Made by a program: the position numbers and the translations under genes. From Limnochorda sp. L945t (GTDB lineage Bacteria; Bacillota; Limnochordia; Limnochordales; Geochordaceae): a stretch of 64,000 nucleotides of DNA. This document shows, piece after piece, positions 33,125-41,123 of this stretch. The notes under the pieces were generated by a model that saw only the letters and a list, made by a program, of their open reading frames with translations, made no database searches and was not told the origin of the DNA. How positions within the stretch are numbered: position 1 is the stretch's first letter; each line of letters starts with the position of its first letter. The DNA lies in assembly GCF_035593305.1 (NCBI RefSeq), contig NZ_CP141615.1:2697722-2761721 (forward strand), given 5' to 3'.

Positions 33125-33764
33125 GGGCGAGGTACCCCCTGTCCATCACCCCGACGTCGACCTGGACGCCCGGCCCCCACTGCAGCGTGGCGCCCGCGTT
33201 GAGGGTCGCCCCGTCGAAGTCCATCCCGAGGGTCACCACCGGGGTGGCCAGCGCCCCCGGCCGGCGGACCGTGACCGGGTTGACGACCGCGCTCACGCCT
33301 GCGAACAGCCCCGCACGCTCACCCACACGGCCCCCCAGGTGGGCCCGCAGGTAGCGGGGGCCCGGCAGGCTGTGGCTGGCCACGACGTACCCGGACAGCC
33401 CCTCGATGCCCACCGCCATGGCAGGCAAAGCGTCCTGCTCTTTGAGGAAGCGGTAGTGGGCCAGCAGCCCCGCGCGGCTCGTGTCCGGAGCCCCAGCCTG
33501 CTCGGCCGGGCTCACCACCCCGCCCAGCTCGAGCTCGTCGGTGAGCTGGTAACGAAGATAGCTGTATACCGGAGATCCGCCCGCCACGTGCAGCCCGGCC
33601 GTGAACTGCCGCGCCGCCCCGCCGTCTGCGGTGGGGATGTTGACCACCCCTGCGCCGCGGCTGCCGCGCAGGCTCGTCGCCCGCACGCCTTGCGCTGCGG
33701 CCGGCAACCACGCCACCGCCACGGCCAGCACCAGCGCGACGCCCCTCCCTGCTCGCCCGCTCAT
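33090..33764 (-). CDS. Putative small outer-membrane beta-barrel protein
   Basis: 224 residues: signal peptide (MSGRAGRGVALVLAVAVAW...AAAQ), then beta strands with GAGVVNIPTADGG, a sequence reminiscent of YjbH-type domains, and a C-terminal LATGINISAVF ending in Phe, the BamA recognition signal. Eight to ten strands are likely. ATG at 33764 overlaps the lpxD stop as ATGA and has GGGGGAGG upstream. Position between lpxD and lptF suggests an envelope-assembly role. No known family can be assigned with confidence. Confidence 0.7.
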   Translation of the reverse strand: MSGRAGRGVALVLAVAVAWLPAAAQGVRATSLRGSRGAGVVNIPTADGGAARQFTAGLHVAGGSPVYSYLRYQLTDELELGGVVSPAEQAGAPDTSRAGLLAHYRFLKEQDALPAMAVGIEGLSGYVVASHSLPGPRYLRAHLGGRVGERAGLFAGVSAVVNPVTVRRPGALATPVVTLGMDFDGATLNAGATLQWGPGVQVDVGVMDRGYLALATGINISAVF

Positions 33765-34837
33765 TGACCTCCCCCTCGTGACTCCGGGCCATCCCCCTCG
33801 CCCGCCACGCCCAGGCGCCGCTCCAGCCGCTCCAGGCGCCGCAGCAGCTCCGGGAGCTTGCGGCTCAGGGCCCACACCCGTATCGCCTCGCCGTGGGGGA
33901 TGGCCGGCATGCCGGCCAGGCGCGCCCCTGGCTCCACGTCTCCGATGACGACGCTGCGCCCGGCGATCACCGCGCCGTCGCCGATGGTCACGTGGTCGGC
34001 CACCCCGACCTGCCCGCCCAGGACGACCCGTGCCCCCAGGCGCACGGAGCCGGCGATCCCGACCTGGCCCACCACCAGGGAGTGAGGCCCGATCCGGACG
34101 TTGTGCGCCACCTGCACCAGGTTGTCGATCTTGGTGCCCTCGCCGATGACGGTGGCGCCCGCGCTCGCCCGATCGATACAGGCATTGGCGCCGATCTCCA
34201 CGTCGTCCTCGATGATGACCGTGCCGGCCTGGGGCCTGCGCCGGTGGCGCCCCTCCCGGGTCGTGAAGCCGAATCCCTCGGAGCCGATGACCGCCCCCGC
34301 GCCGACGCGCACGCGCCGGCCTATCTGCACCCGCTCCCGCACGACAGCCCGGGCGTGGATGATGCTCTCGTCGCCGATGGTCGCGTCGTCGCCCACGATG
34401 GCTCCGGGAAAGAGCACCACGCCGCGCCCCAGGCGCGCCCTGTGACCGACCACCGCAAAAGCGCCGATGCGGACCCCTTCCCCCAGTGCGGCGTCGGGAG
34501 CGATCGTCGCCCGGGGGTCGATGCCGGGCTCGGGAAGCCACGGCTGCGGGGCGAAGAGCTCGAGGATCTGGTCCCACGCCTCCCGGGGCTCGTCCACCTC
34601 GATACAGGTCTGCCCGGCCACCAGCTTGCCGGGCGGCACCAGTACGGCGCCCACCTCCCGGCCGGCCAGCGCCCGGGCGTACCGGGCGCCCACCGCCATC
34701 GTGAGGTCGTGGGGCCCTGCCTCCTCGACGGGAGCCACCCCCCGGATCCAACCCCGGGGGTCTCCGCTCGCTAACCGTCCCCCGACGCGGCGCGCCACCT
34801 CCTCGACCGTGAGGGTGAGGCGCTCGCCGGGCATCAT
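33761..34837 (-). CDS. lpxD: UDP-3-O-acylglucosamine N-acyltransferase LpxD
   Basis: 358 residues. N-terminal uridine-binding domain, then left-handed beta-helix repeats with GSEGFGF, GANACIDRASAGATVIGEGT, KIDNLVQVAHNV (catalytic His) and AGMPAIPHGE. LpxD adds the second acyl chain after LpxC. ATG at 34837 has AAGGAGG nine bases before. It follows skp by 13 bases, the bamA-skp-lpxD order seen across diderms. Confidence 0.94.
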   Translation of the reverse strand: MMPGERLTLTVEEVARRVGGRLASGDPRGWIRGVAPVEEAGPHDLTMAVGARYARALAGREVGAVLVPPGKLVAGQTCIEVDEPREAWDQILELFAPQPWLPEPGIDPRATIAPDAALGEGVRIGAFAVVGHRARLGRGVVLFPGAIVGDDATIGDESIIHARAVVRERVQIGRRVRVGAGAVIGSEGFGFTTREGRHRRRPQAGTVIIEDDVEIGANACIDRASAGATVIGEGTKIDNLVQVAHNVRIGPHSLVVGQVGIAGSVRLGARVVLGGQVGVADHVTIGDGAVIAGRSVVIGDVEPGARLAGMPAIPHGEAIRVWALSRKLPELLRRLERLERRLGVAGEGDGPESRGGGQ

Positions 34838-34850
34838 GTAGCGCCCTCCT

Positions 34851-35426
34851 TCAGCGGGACGACGAAGACGGCTTTTCCGTGCTACCAGACGTCTTGATGC
34901 CGAGCTCCAGGAGCACCTGATCGGTGATGTCCCGGCCTCCCCAGATGACCAGGTTCTTGTCGAGCACTGCCTCGAGCCCCAGGCGAGCCGCCACCCGGCC
35001 GATGGCATCCTTCACCTTGGGGAGCCGCTGGTTGATCATCTCCTGCTTGCGCTGATCGAGCTGCTGCTGGTAGCGAGCGAAAAGGGCCTGCTTCTGCTGT
35101 TGGTACTGGTTGCGGAGGTTTTGCTTCTCGGCGTCGCTCGCACCCTTCACCTTCTCGTTGAGTTCGGCGTCGAGCGCGGCCGCCTCCTTGTCGAACTGCG
35201 CCTGCAGCCGGGCGGTCTCCTGGCGAAGGGGTTCGCCGAGGGCAGGCTGCAGGTACTCGGTCGCCACCCGGTCGAGGTCCACGGCACCGATCGTCGCCGG
35301 CGGGTTGTTGGCGGCCCGGGCCGCCGACCAGGCGACGCTCCCGAACCCCAGGGCCACGGCGACGGCTGCCGCCGCCCACAGCGCCCACGGGGGCCTTCGG
35401 TTCAACCAAACTCGGACACGCTGCAT
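34851..35426 (-). CDS. skp: Periplasmic chaperone Skp/OmpH
   Basis: 191 residues: a membrane or signal segment (ALWAAAAVAVALGFGSVAW), then IGAVDLDRVATEYLQ, followed by a long Gln/Glu/Lys-rich coiled coil (about 65-140) and a C-terminal ITDQVLLELG strand. This is the OmpH family: trimers that hold unfolded outer-membrane proteins on the way to BamA. The C-terminal tail is Ser-rich. ATG at 35426; the gene follows bamA by 28 bases. The uncleaved-looking N-terminus could leave it anchored. Confidence 0.88.
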   Translation of the reverse strand: MQRVRVWLNRRPPWALWAAAAVAVALGFGSVAWSAARAANNPPATIGAVDLDRVATEYLQPALGEPLRQETARLQAQFDKEAAALDAELNEKVKGASDAEKQNLRNQYQQQKQALFARYQQQLDQRKQEMINQRLPKVKDAIGRVAARLGLEAVLDKNLVIWGGRDITDQVLLELGIKTSGSTEKPSSSSR

Positions 35427-35454
35427 GCCCCGGTCCCAGCCTTCCGTGGATCGT

Positions 35455-37356
35455 TCAAAACTGCTGGCCGATGCTGAAGTGGAACTGCCCCGAGCTCTCC
35501 CGGGTCATGCCGTAGTCGAGGCGGATCATCCCGAGAGCGCCGATGTCGATCCGTAGCCCCAGGCCCGCATCCCACTTCAGATCGCGCAGGTCGACCTGCT
35601 CGCCGTCTTTCCACGCCATCCCGCTGTCGAAGAACAGGACGCCGGAGAGCATCTCGTAGATGGGGAACCGGTACTCGAGGTTGCCCATCGCCATCCGGGT
35701 ACCCGAGAAGGTGCCGTAGCCGTACCCCCTCAGGGACTCGGCGCCGCCGAGGCGGAAAAGCTCCTGGTCGGGCGGCTGGGGGTCGAACGAGATCAGGTCG
35801 CCCAGGCTGATGCGGCCGGCGATCACGTGCTGCCACGTGCCGAACAGCTGCACCGGCACGTACTGGCTGTACGAGCCCTCGAACTTGTTGAAGTGGAAAT
35901 CGCCGCCGAGCCCGGCCACCTCGGCCGACAGCCGCAGCCGCTGCCCCGTCGAGGGGTTGAACGGGTGATTGCTGGTGTCCGTCATCGTGCTCAGGCGCAC
36001 GCTGCGCAGGGTGCCCTCCTCGATGCCGGACGGCCCCGACCCTTCGACCAGGGGCGCCTCCCACTTGTTCTGGGTGAAGGTGAGGTACCCCCGGGTGAAC
36101 TCGGAGAGCGGGCGCCCCAGCGTCACCTCGCCGCCGTAGCGGCGGTCCCAGTACTGAGGCCCACCGGGATTGTTACTGTCCAGGGGCTTCTTCGCCTGCT
36201 CCCAGCTGAGCTTGAAGCCGAGCGACGTGCCGCTGCGGTCCACGTACGGCTCGGTGAAACTCACCTGGTAGCGCTGCGCGTTGGCGCCGTAGTTGATGGC
36301 GAGCCCGACCTGCTGGGCCCTGCCGAGGAAGTTGGCGTCCGAGACGTCCAGCAGGCCAGCCGGGCCCTCGTGCTGCGACCAGGTGATCCCCATCTGGATG
36401 TTGCCGGTCCGCCGCTCCTTGACGCTGACCTGGACGGCCACCTCGTCGGGCTTGTCGGGGATGCCCTTGAGATCGGCGTTGACCTCCTCGAAGAGCTGGA
36501 GCATCAAGACCCGCCGCAGGCTCTTCTCCAGGTCCGCGCGCTGCAGCACCTCGCCCGGCTTGATGGAGAGCTCCCGGGTGATGACGTACGGCCTGGTCTT
36601 GTTGTTGCCCGTGACGTCGATGCGGCCGACGCGAACCGGCAGCACCTCCACCGTCAGAGTCCCCTCGTCGTCCAGGTCGACGCTCCCCGGGGACGTGAGG
36701 ACGCCGTAGCGTTGCCATATCTTCCCAGGCAGGTCCTGCAGCTGGCGCGTGATGGTGGGCCCATGCGCCACCTTGCCGGTGGGCAGCTCCAGCAAAGCCC
36801 CCAGGCTTGCCGGCGTGGCCCCCGCCTTCGCCAGGAGCGGAGCGACCTCCGGTTGGGCGTTGACGATGACCTTGCGCAGCACGGGGTTTTCGGTGACGGT
36901 GAAGATCACCCGCACCGGCACCGGCTCCCCCGGGCCCGTGCCCGAGGAGAGCGTGATGCTCTGAACGTCCACGGAGACGCTGCGGAAGTAGCCCATCGCC
37001 AGGATGGCCCGCTGATCGGCCTGAATGTCTTCTCGAGAAAGGCTCTTGCCCGGTTGGGTATGGGTGATGGCGTCGAGGATCTGCGACGCCGGCACCTCGT
37101 TGTTGCCGCTGACCACGACGGCCCGCACCATGGCCGGGGGAAGGGCCTGTTGCTGCGCGGGGGACTGCCCGGGCGGTGCCCCCTGGGCCGGCGGCGCCTG
37201 GGCACTTGCCACCGCTGCCCACGCTGCCACCGTGGTCACCGCCAGGATGGCGACCGCTATCCGGAGCACGGGGGCCCTGGTCCGCCGGATACGTGCCGTC
37301 AACGAGGATCCGCCACCTTCCGCTGCGCTGGAGGGAGGTACGACCGCTGCCGTCAC
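35455..37356 (-). CDS. bamA: Outer-membrane protein assembly factor BamA (Omp85)
   Basis: 633 residues. After an N-terminal signal region come three POTRA domains (from about 75: VRAVVVSGNNEVPASQIL; ENPVLRKVIVNAQ; VGRIDVTGNNKTRPYVI), fewer than the five in E. coli, then a 16-strand barrel with FTEPYVDRSG and the lid-lock LRGYGYGTF, ending FHFSIGQQF with terminal Phe. It inserts barrel proteins including LptD and the SLH barrels encoded here. GTG at 37356 has AGGGTGA upstream. It follows tamB by 45 bases. Confidence 0.93.
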   Translation of the reverse strand: MTAAVVPPSSAAEGGGSSLTARIRRTRAPVLRIAVAILAVTTVAAWAAVASAQAPPAQGAPPGQSPAQQQALPPAMVRAVVVSGNNEVPASQILDAITHTQPGKSLSREDIQADQRAILAMGYFRSVSVDVQSITLSSGTGPGEPVPVRVIFTVTENPVLRKVIVNAQPEVAPLLAKAGATPASLGALLELPTGKVAHGPTITRQLQDLPGKIWQRYGVLTSPGSVDLDDEGTLTVEVLPVRVGRIDVTGNNKTRPYVITRELSIKPGEVLQRADLEKSLRRVLMLQLFEEVNADLKGIPDKPDEVAVQVSVKERRTGNIQMGITWSQHEGPAGLLDVSDANFLGRAQQVGLAINYGANAQRYQVSFTEPYVDRSGTSLGFKLSWEQAKKPLDSNNPGGPQYWDRRYGGEVTLGRPLSEFTRGYLTFTQNKWEAPLVEGSGPSGIEEGTLRSVRLSTMTDTSNHPFNPSTGQRLRLSAEVAGLGGDFHFNKFEGSYSQYVPVQLFGTWQHVIAGRISLGDLISFDPQPPDQELFRLGGAESLRGYGYGTFSGTRMAMGNLEYRFPIYEMLSGVLFFDSGMAWKDGEQVDLRDLKWDAGLGLRIDIGALGMIRLDYGMTRESSGQFHFSIGQQF

Positions 37357-37401
37357 CGGCTCACCCTACTTCGTGCACCGGGCCGCGCCTCCTCTTGTCA
37401 C

Positions 37402-40400
37402 TTAAAAGCTCAGCTGCCAGTGTAGCCCCAGCCGCAAGCCACCGCTCTCGGCCCAGGCGGCCCTCCATGTCAGGTTAGGGCTCAACTGGAAGGAGAGGTC
37501 CACCTCCTGGTCCGAACCGCTCCCCAGGAGCGCGCGCCCGTACCTGACATAGACCCTCGAAGGGGCGAGGTACTTTCCGAGGGAGAGCCACAGGCCCCTG
37601 TCGCCGCCGGCGGGAATGATCCAGAGTTCGTCGAGACCGAGGCTCTCCCGCACCGCCCGCTCCAGGGGATTCATGGCCCAGACGGCGAGCTGCTCGTTGA
37701 CCCGGTTGACCCACTGCTCGCCCGGCCCGTCGCTGGGCGGGGGCAGGAGCAGCGCGATCAGCTGCTCCCGGGTCATCTCGGGGCGGGAGCTGAGCTTGAG
37801 CTTCGAGACGTCGGATGCCTCGCCCTGGACGTCGATCTGGACGGGCCCACCATCCTGCCCGGTCGTCGACGCCTCGAGGTTGAGCTCGGGCACCATGCCG
37901 CGGCTCTTGCTGAAGTTGAGGGTGCCGCTCGTGATGCGGAACTCCCGCCCGAAGTAGCGCAGCCTCGCCTGGGAGAGCTGCACCGTCCCCTCCAGCGCCG
38001 GCACGGCCGTGGTACCGGTCAAGAGCAACGTGCCTTGCGCCAGCCCGGACCCACCGAGCGCCGGCACGTCGAGGCGCACCGGCTCGACGGCCTCGAGGGT
38101 GACGTCCAGGGGGATGCCCGCCGAGAAGGACGGCCTGCCTTCCGTGGCCGCGGGCGCCTCCGGGGGCTGGCGCGACGGCACGGGGCCGACCTTGGGGGCG
38201 GGGCCTGCCGGCGAAGGCTGGCCCGGGGCTCCGGCGAACGGGCTGCCGCCGGCCCAGACCAGGAAGCGCCCCCGGCGCACGGCGAGCTTCCCGGAAAGGG
38301 TGGGCCAGCGCTCCGGCGAGAGGACGCCGGACCACCGGAGCTCCCCGTCAAACAGCCCGGAAAGCTCCAGGCTCTCCACCGGCCGTCCTCCGATCGATGC
38401 CTGCCGTACCAGCAGGCGCAAGTCGACCGGGTCGAGAGCGACCGGCCAGATCGACGCGAGGCCGGCACTGCCCGAGAGGGTCAAGCTCCCACCCGTCGCC
38501 AGCCGGGCCTGGCCCGTCTCCACCCGGATGCTGCGCCCCTGGATACCCAGGGCCACCGCCACGTCTTCGAGTGCCGTCAACCGCCCGTCGGCGGAAGCGA
38601 CCCGCTGCGCCTGGAAGCGCAGCCCGCCCCTGGCATCGGGTGCATCCAGGCGCCCCGTGATGGCCAGCTGCCCGGTCAGCCCACCTCCCTGGATCTCCCA
38701 CTGCGGCATCCACTCCCGCACGAGCTCCAGGGGAAAACGCTGCATGGTGACCTGGACGTCCAGGTTGGTGGGGCGCGACGTGACCCCCGGCCACGGTACG
38801 GGGACGAGGCCCGCCGCCCTGGCCACCTCCTGGCCCTGAACGTCGATACGAAGATCCTGCAGCCGCAACCCTTCGGGAAGCATGACCAGCCGGCCGGCGG
38901 CGGAGGCGCCAGGTGGGACCCCGGCCGCCTGGGCAAGGCGCAGCTGGACCTGCCCGGACCACTTCTGCATGTCCACGTCGGCGCTCAGCGAGCCCTCCAG
39001 CTCGCCGCCCTTGATCCGCGCTCCGGTGACCACCCACCGGCTCGCCCCCAGATCCGCCCGCAGCGGCACCGTCACGTCGCCGAGCTGCCGGTCGAAAGCC
39101 GCCAGGTGGCGGGCGCTCAACTGCCCGGTCAGCACGCCGCCCCGGAGCCGGCCGGAGAAAGCCGCCTGACCCCGCACGCCGCGCAGCCACGGGCGCAGGG
39201 CGACCCCGCCCAGGTCGATGAGGTCGCCGGTCACGGCGTAGGCGTCGGGACCGGTGCGGGCCATCTCCACCGTCCCGTCCGGGCCGTCGAAGCGGGCCAC
39301 CACGACGATCGGCTGGGGCTGCGCGCCCGAGAGCGTCCAGACGAGGCGCGTCTCGAAGCTGCCGGTCAGCTGCCCGCGGGGAGCAGGGGGACGGGAGCCT
39401 CCCGCGGGCTCGCCCCCGGGCGCTCCCGATGGGCGCAGCATGGCGGAGACCGCGGTCACCGCCTCGGTCGAGGCTACCCCTTCGAGCTTCCCCGACAGGT
39501 CCAGCACGACCTGCGCGTCCTGCAACGCCGCGCCCGCCGCCGCCGGAGCGGACGGCCCCCACCATACCTTCGAGGAGATGGTCAGAAGACCACTGCCCAT
39601 CTCGACCGTAGCCGGCTCGACGCTCAGGCGCCCCTCGCTCACGTTGGCCTCCACGGAGAGCGCGGCGCTACCGGCGGCCACGTCGAGCAGCCGCCCCGAG
39701 GGCGCGTGGACCTCGCCCGAGACCCGCCACGGCCCCGAGGCCGACCCGGTCACCTCGCCTCGAGCGTCCACGCTGCTGACGCGGTAAGCGGGCCACCAGG
39801 GCACGTCATCCATGGGGGTGAGCCCCGTGAGCTCGAAGGGAATCGCCGTCGTGAACGGCCACTCCCCGCTGACCTGCCCCGAGAAGCGCCCCTGCACGTT
39901 GCCCTTGGTCAGGCGCCCGTCGGCGATCTGCACCGCACGGGGCTGCTGCACCACGGTGAAGCTCGCTACGGCGCCGATCAGGTGCTGAGGCCACACCCGT
40001 TCGGCCGCTGCCGGAGCCTTCCCGGTCGCCTCCAGCCGGACCGCCACGGGAGGCAGCCCCTGAGCGAGCCACGGGCCCTTGGCCGTGAAGCTCCCTCGCA
40101 AAGCCGGCAGCTCGGCCGACGCATCCGTCTCCACGGCACCGTCCAGAGCCAGGTTGAGCGTACCGTCGCGAGCCAGGGCCACCGCTGCCTGCGCCGAAAG
40201 GCGCAGCCCCTTCGTTCGCGCCGCCAGCCGCTGCACGTCCACCCGATCGTCGCTCACCGAGGCCGAAAAGATCGCCTCGACGTCCCCGAGGGTAACGGTG
40301 CCCTCGGCGCTGAGCGCGCCGTCGGCCCCGCGCCGGAGCTGTCCGCGCGTCTGCCACCGGGTCCGGGCACTCGCACCGGACCCCGGGCCGCCCAGCTCTT

Positions 40401-40992
40401 CCCAGGTCCCCTCCAGGCTCCACGAAAGCGCGTCGCCCGGCTTCATCCACTCCAGCTGGGAGCGGTTGGCCTGCACCCATTGCATCGCCCGCAGGACGGC
40501 ATCCCTGGCACTCTTGACCATCTCCGAGACGGACGGGGGAGCCGCCTTCTTGTCGGGCTCCTTGCCGGCCTCCTCGGCAGCCGCGGGCGGATCCGGCGCC
40601 CTGGCCGAGGTCCGCACCAGCACCTGGCTGGCCTCGAGACGCCGGATGGCCCGCTCCGGATGGGCGTAATTGGCGACGATCGCGGGAAGGTCGACGCCCA
40701 CCTTGATGCCCGGAGCGAACAGGCGTGCCTGCTCGTCCATCACGATTTGTACCGGAGCCACCCGCACGCCCGGCGGGAACGTGAGCGAAACGCTCCCGAC
40801 CCGCACCGTCTGGCCGGTTCCGCCGGCAGAGGCCTCGATCGCTCTCGCCACGGCCATGCTCAGGCGCCGGTTGATGACGGGAAGTGCCCATGCCCCTGCA
40901 GCCAGCGACGACGCGACGAAGGCCGCCAGGGCTACCAACAGCCACCAGCCGCGGGTGCGCCGGATCCCGGATGAAACGTGAGCCTTCTGCAT
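37402..40992 (-). CDS. tamB: TamB-family intermembrane transport protein
   Basis: 1196 residues. An N-terminal membrane anchor (GWWLLVALAAFVASSLAAGAW) is followed by a very long repetitive beta-rich region (AsmA/TamB beta-taco) and a C-terminal DUF490 domain (ITSGTLNFSKSRG, EMTREQLIALLLPPPS, ending HWQLSF). TamB bridges inner and outer membranes and is thought to carry phospholipids and aid barrel assembly; in diderm Firmicutes it is the main such candidate. ATG at 40992 was chosen over TTG 41007; neither has a strong ribosome-binding site. It sits directly upstream of bamA. Confidence 0.9.
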   Translation of the reverse strand: MQKAHVSSGIRRTRGWWLLVALAAFVASSLAAGAWALPVINRRLSMAVARAIEASAGGTGQTVRVGSVSLTFPPGVRVAPVQIVMDEQARLFAPGIKVGVDLPAIVANYAHPERAIRRLEASQVLVRTSARAPDPPAAAEEAGKEPDKKAAPPSVSEMVKSARDAVLRAMQWVQANRSQLEWMKPGDALSWSLEGTWEELGGPGSGASARTRWQTRGQLRRGADGALSAEGTVTLGDVEAIFSASVSDDRVDVQRLAARTKGLRLSAQAAVALARDGTLNLALDGAVETDASAELPALRGSFTAKGPWLAQGLPPVAVRLEATGKAPAAAERVWPQHLIGAVASFTVVQQPRAVQIADGRLTKGNVQGRFSGQVSGEWPFTTAIPFELTGLTPMDDVPWWPAYRVSSVDARGEVTGSASGPWRVSGEVHAPSGRLLDVAAGSAALSVEANVSEGRLSVEPATVEMGSGLLTISSKVWWGPSAPAAAGAALQDAQVVLDLSGKLEGVASTEAVTAVSAMLRPSGAPGGEPAGGSRPPAPRGQLTGSFETRLVWTLSGAQPQPIVVVARFDGPDGTVEMARTGPDAYAVTGDLIDLGGVALRPWLRGVRGQAAFSGRLRGGVLTGQLSARHLAAFDRQLGDVTVPLRADLGASRWVVTGARIKGGELEGSLSADVDMQKWSGQVQLRLAQAAGVPPGASAAGRLVMLPEGLRLQDLRIDVQGQEVARAAGLVPVPWPGVTSRPTNLDVQVTMQRFPLELVREWMPQWEIQGGGLTGQLAITGRLDAPDARGGLRFQAQRVASADGRLTALEDVAVALGIQGRSIRVETGQARLATGGSLTLSGSAGLASIWPVALDPVDLRLLVRQASIGGRPVESLELSGLFDGELRWSGVLSPERWPTLSGKLAVRRGRFLVWAGGSPFAGAPGQPSPAGPAPKVGPVPSRQPPEAPAATEGRPSFSAGIPLDVTLEAVEPVRLDVPALGGSGLAQGTLLLTGTTAVPALEGTVQLSQARLRYFGREFRITSGTLNFSKSRGMVPELNLEASTTGQDGGPVQIDVQGEASDVSKLKLSSRPEMTREQLIALLLPPPSDGPGEQWVNRVNEQLAVWAMNPLERAVRESLGLDELWIIPAGGDRGLWLSLGKYLAPSRVYVRYGRALLGSGSDQEVDLSFQLSPNLTWRAAWAESGGLRLGLHWQLSF

Positions 40993-41123
40993 AGCGATGA
41001 CCGTCAAGGGGATTCTTCGGATCTTCTGCTCTTCCCGCCTAGGAAAGCTTCCAATGGTTGGCGCTAAGTGCCAGCATACGCCAACGCGTGGTCAGATGCC
41101 AGGGGTGCGCGGCCGATCGGGAC

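Noticed and set aside
38035-40974. 979-residue plus-strand frame opposite tamB
   Set aside because: Arg/Gly/His-rich with no signals; tamB on the other strand has a clear anchor and DUF490 end.
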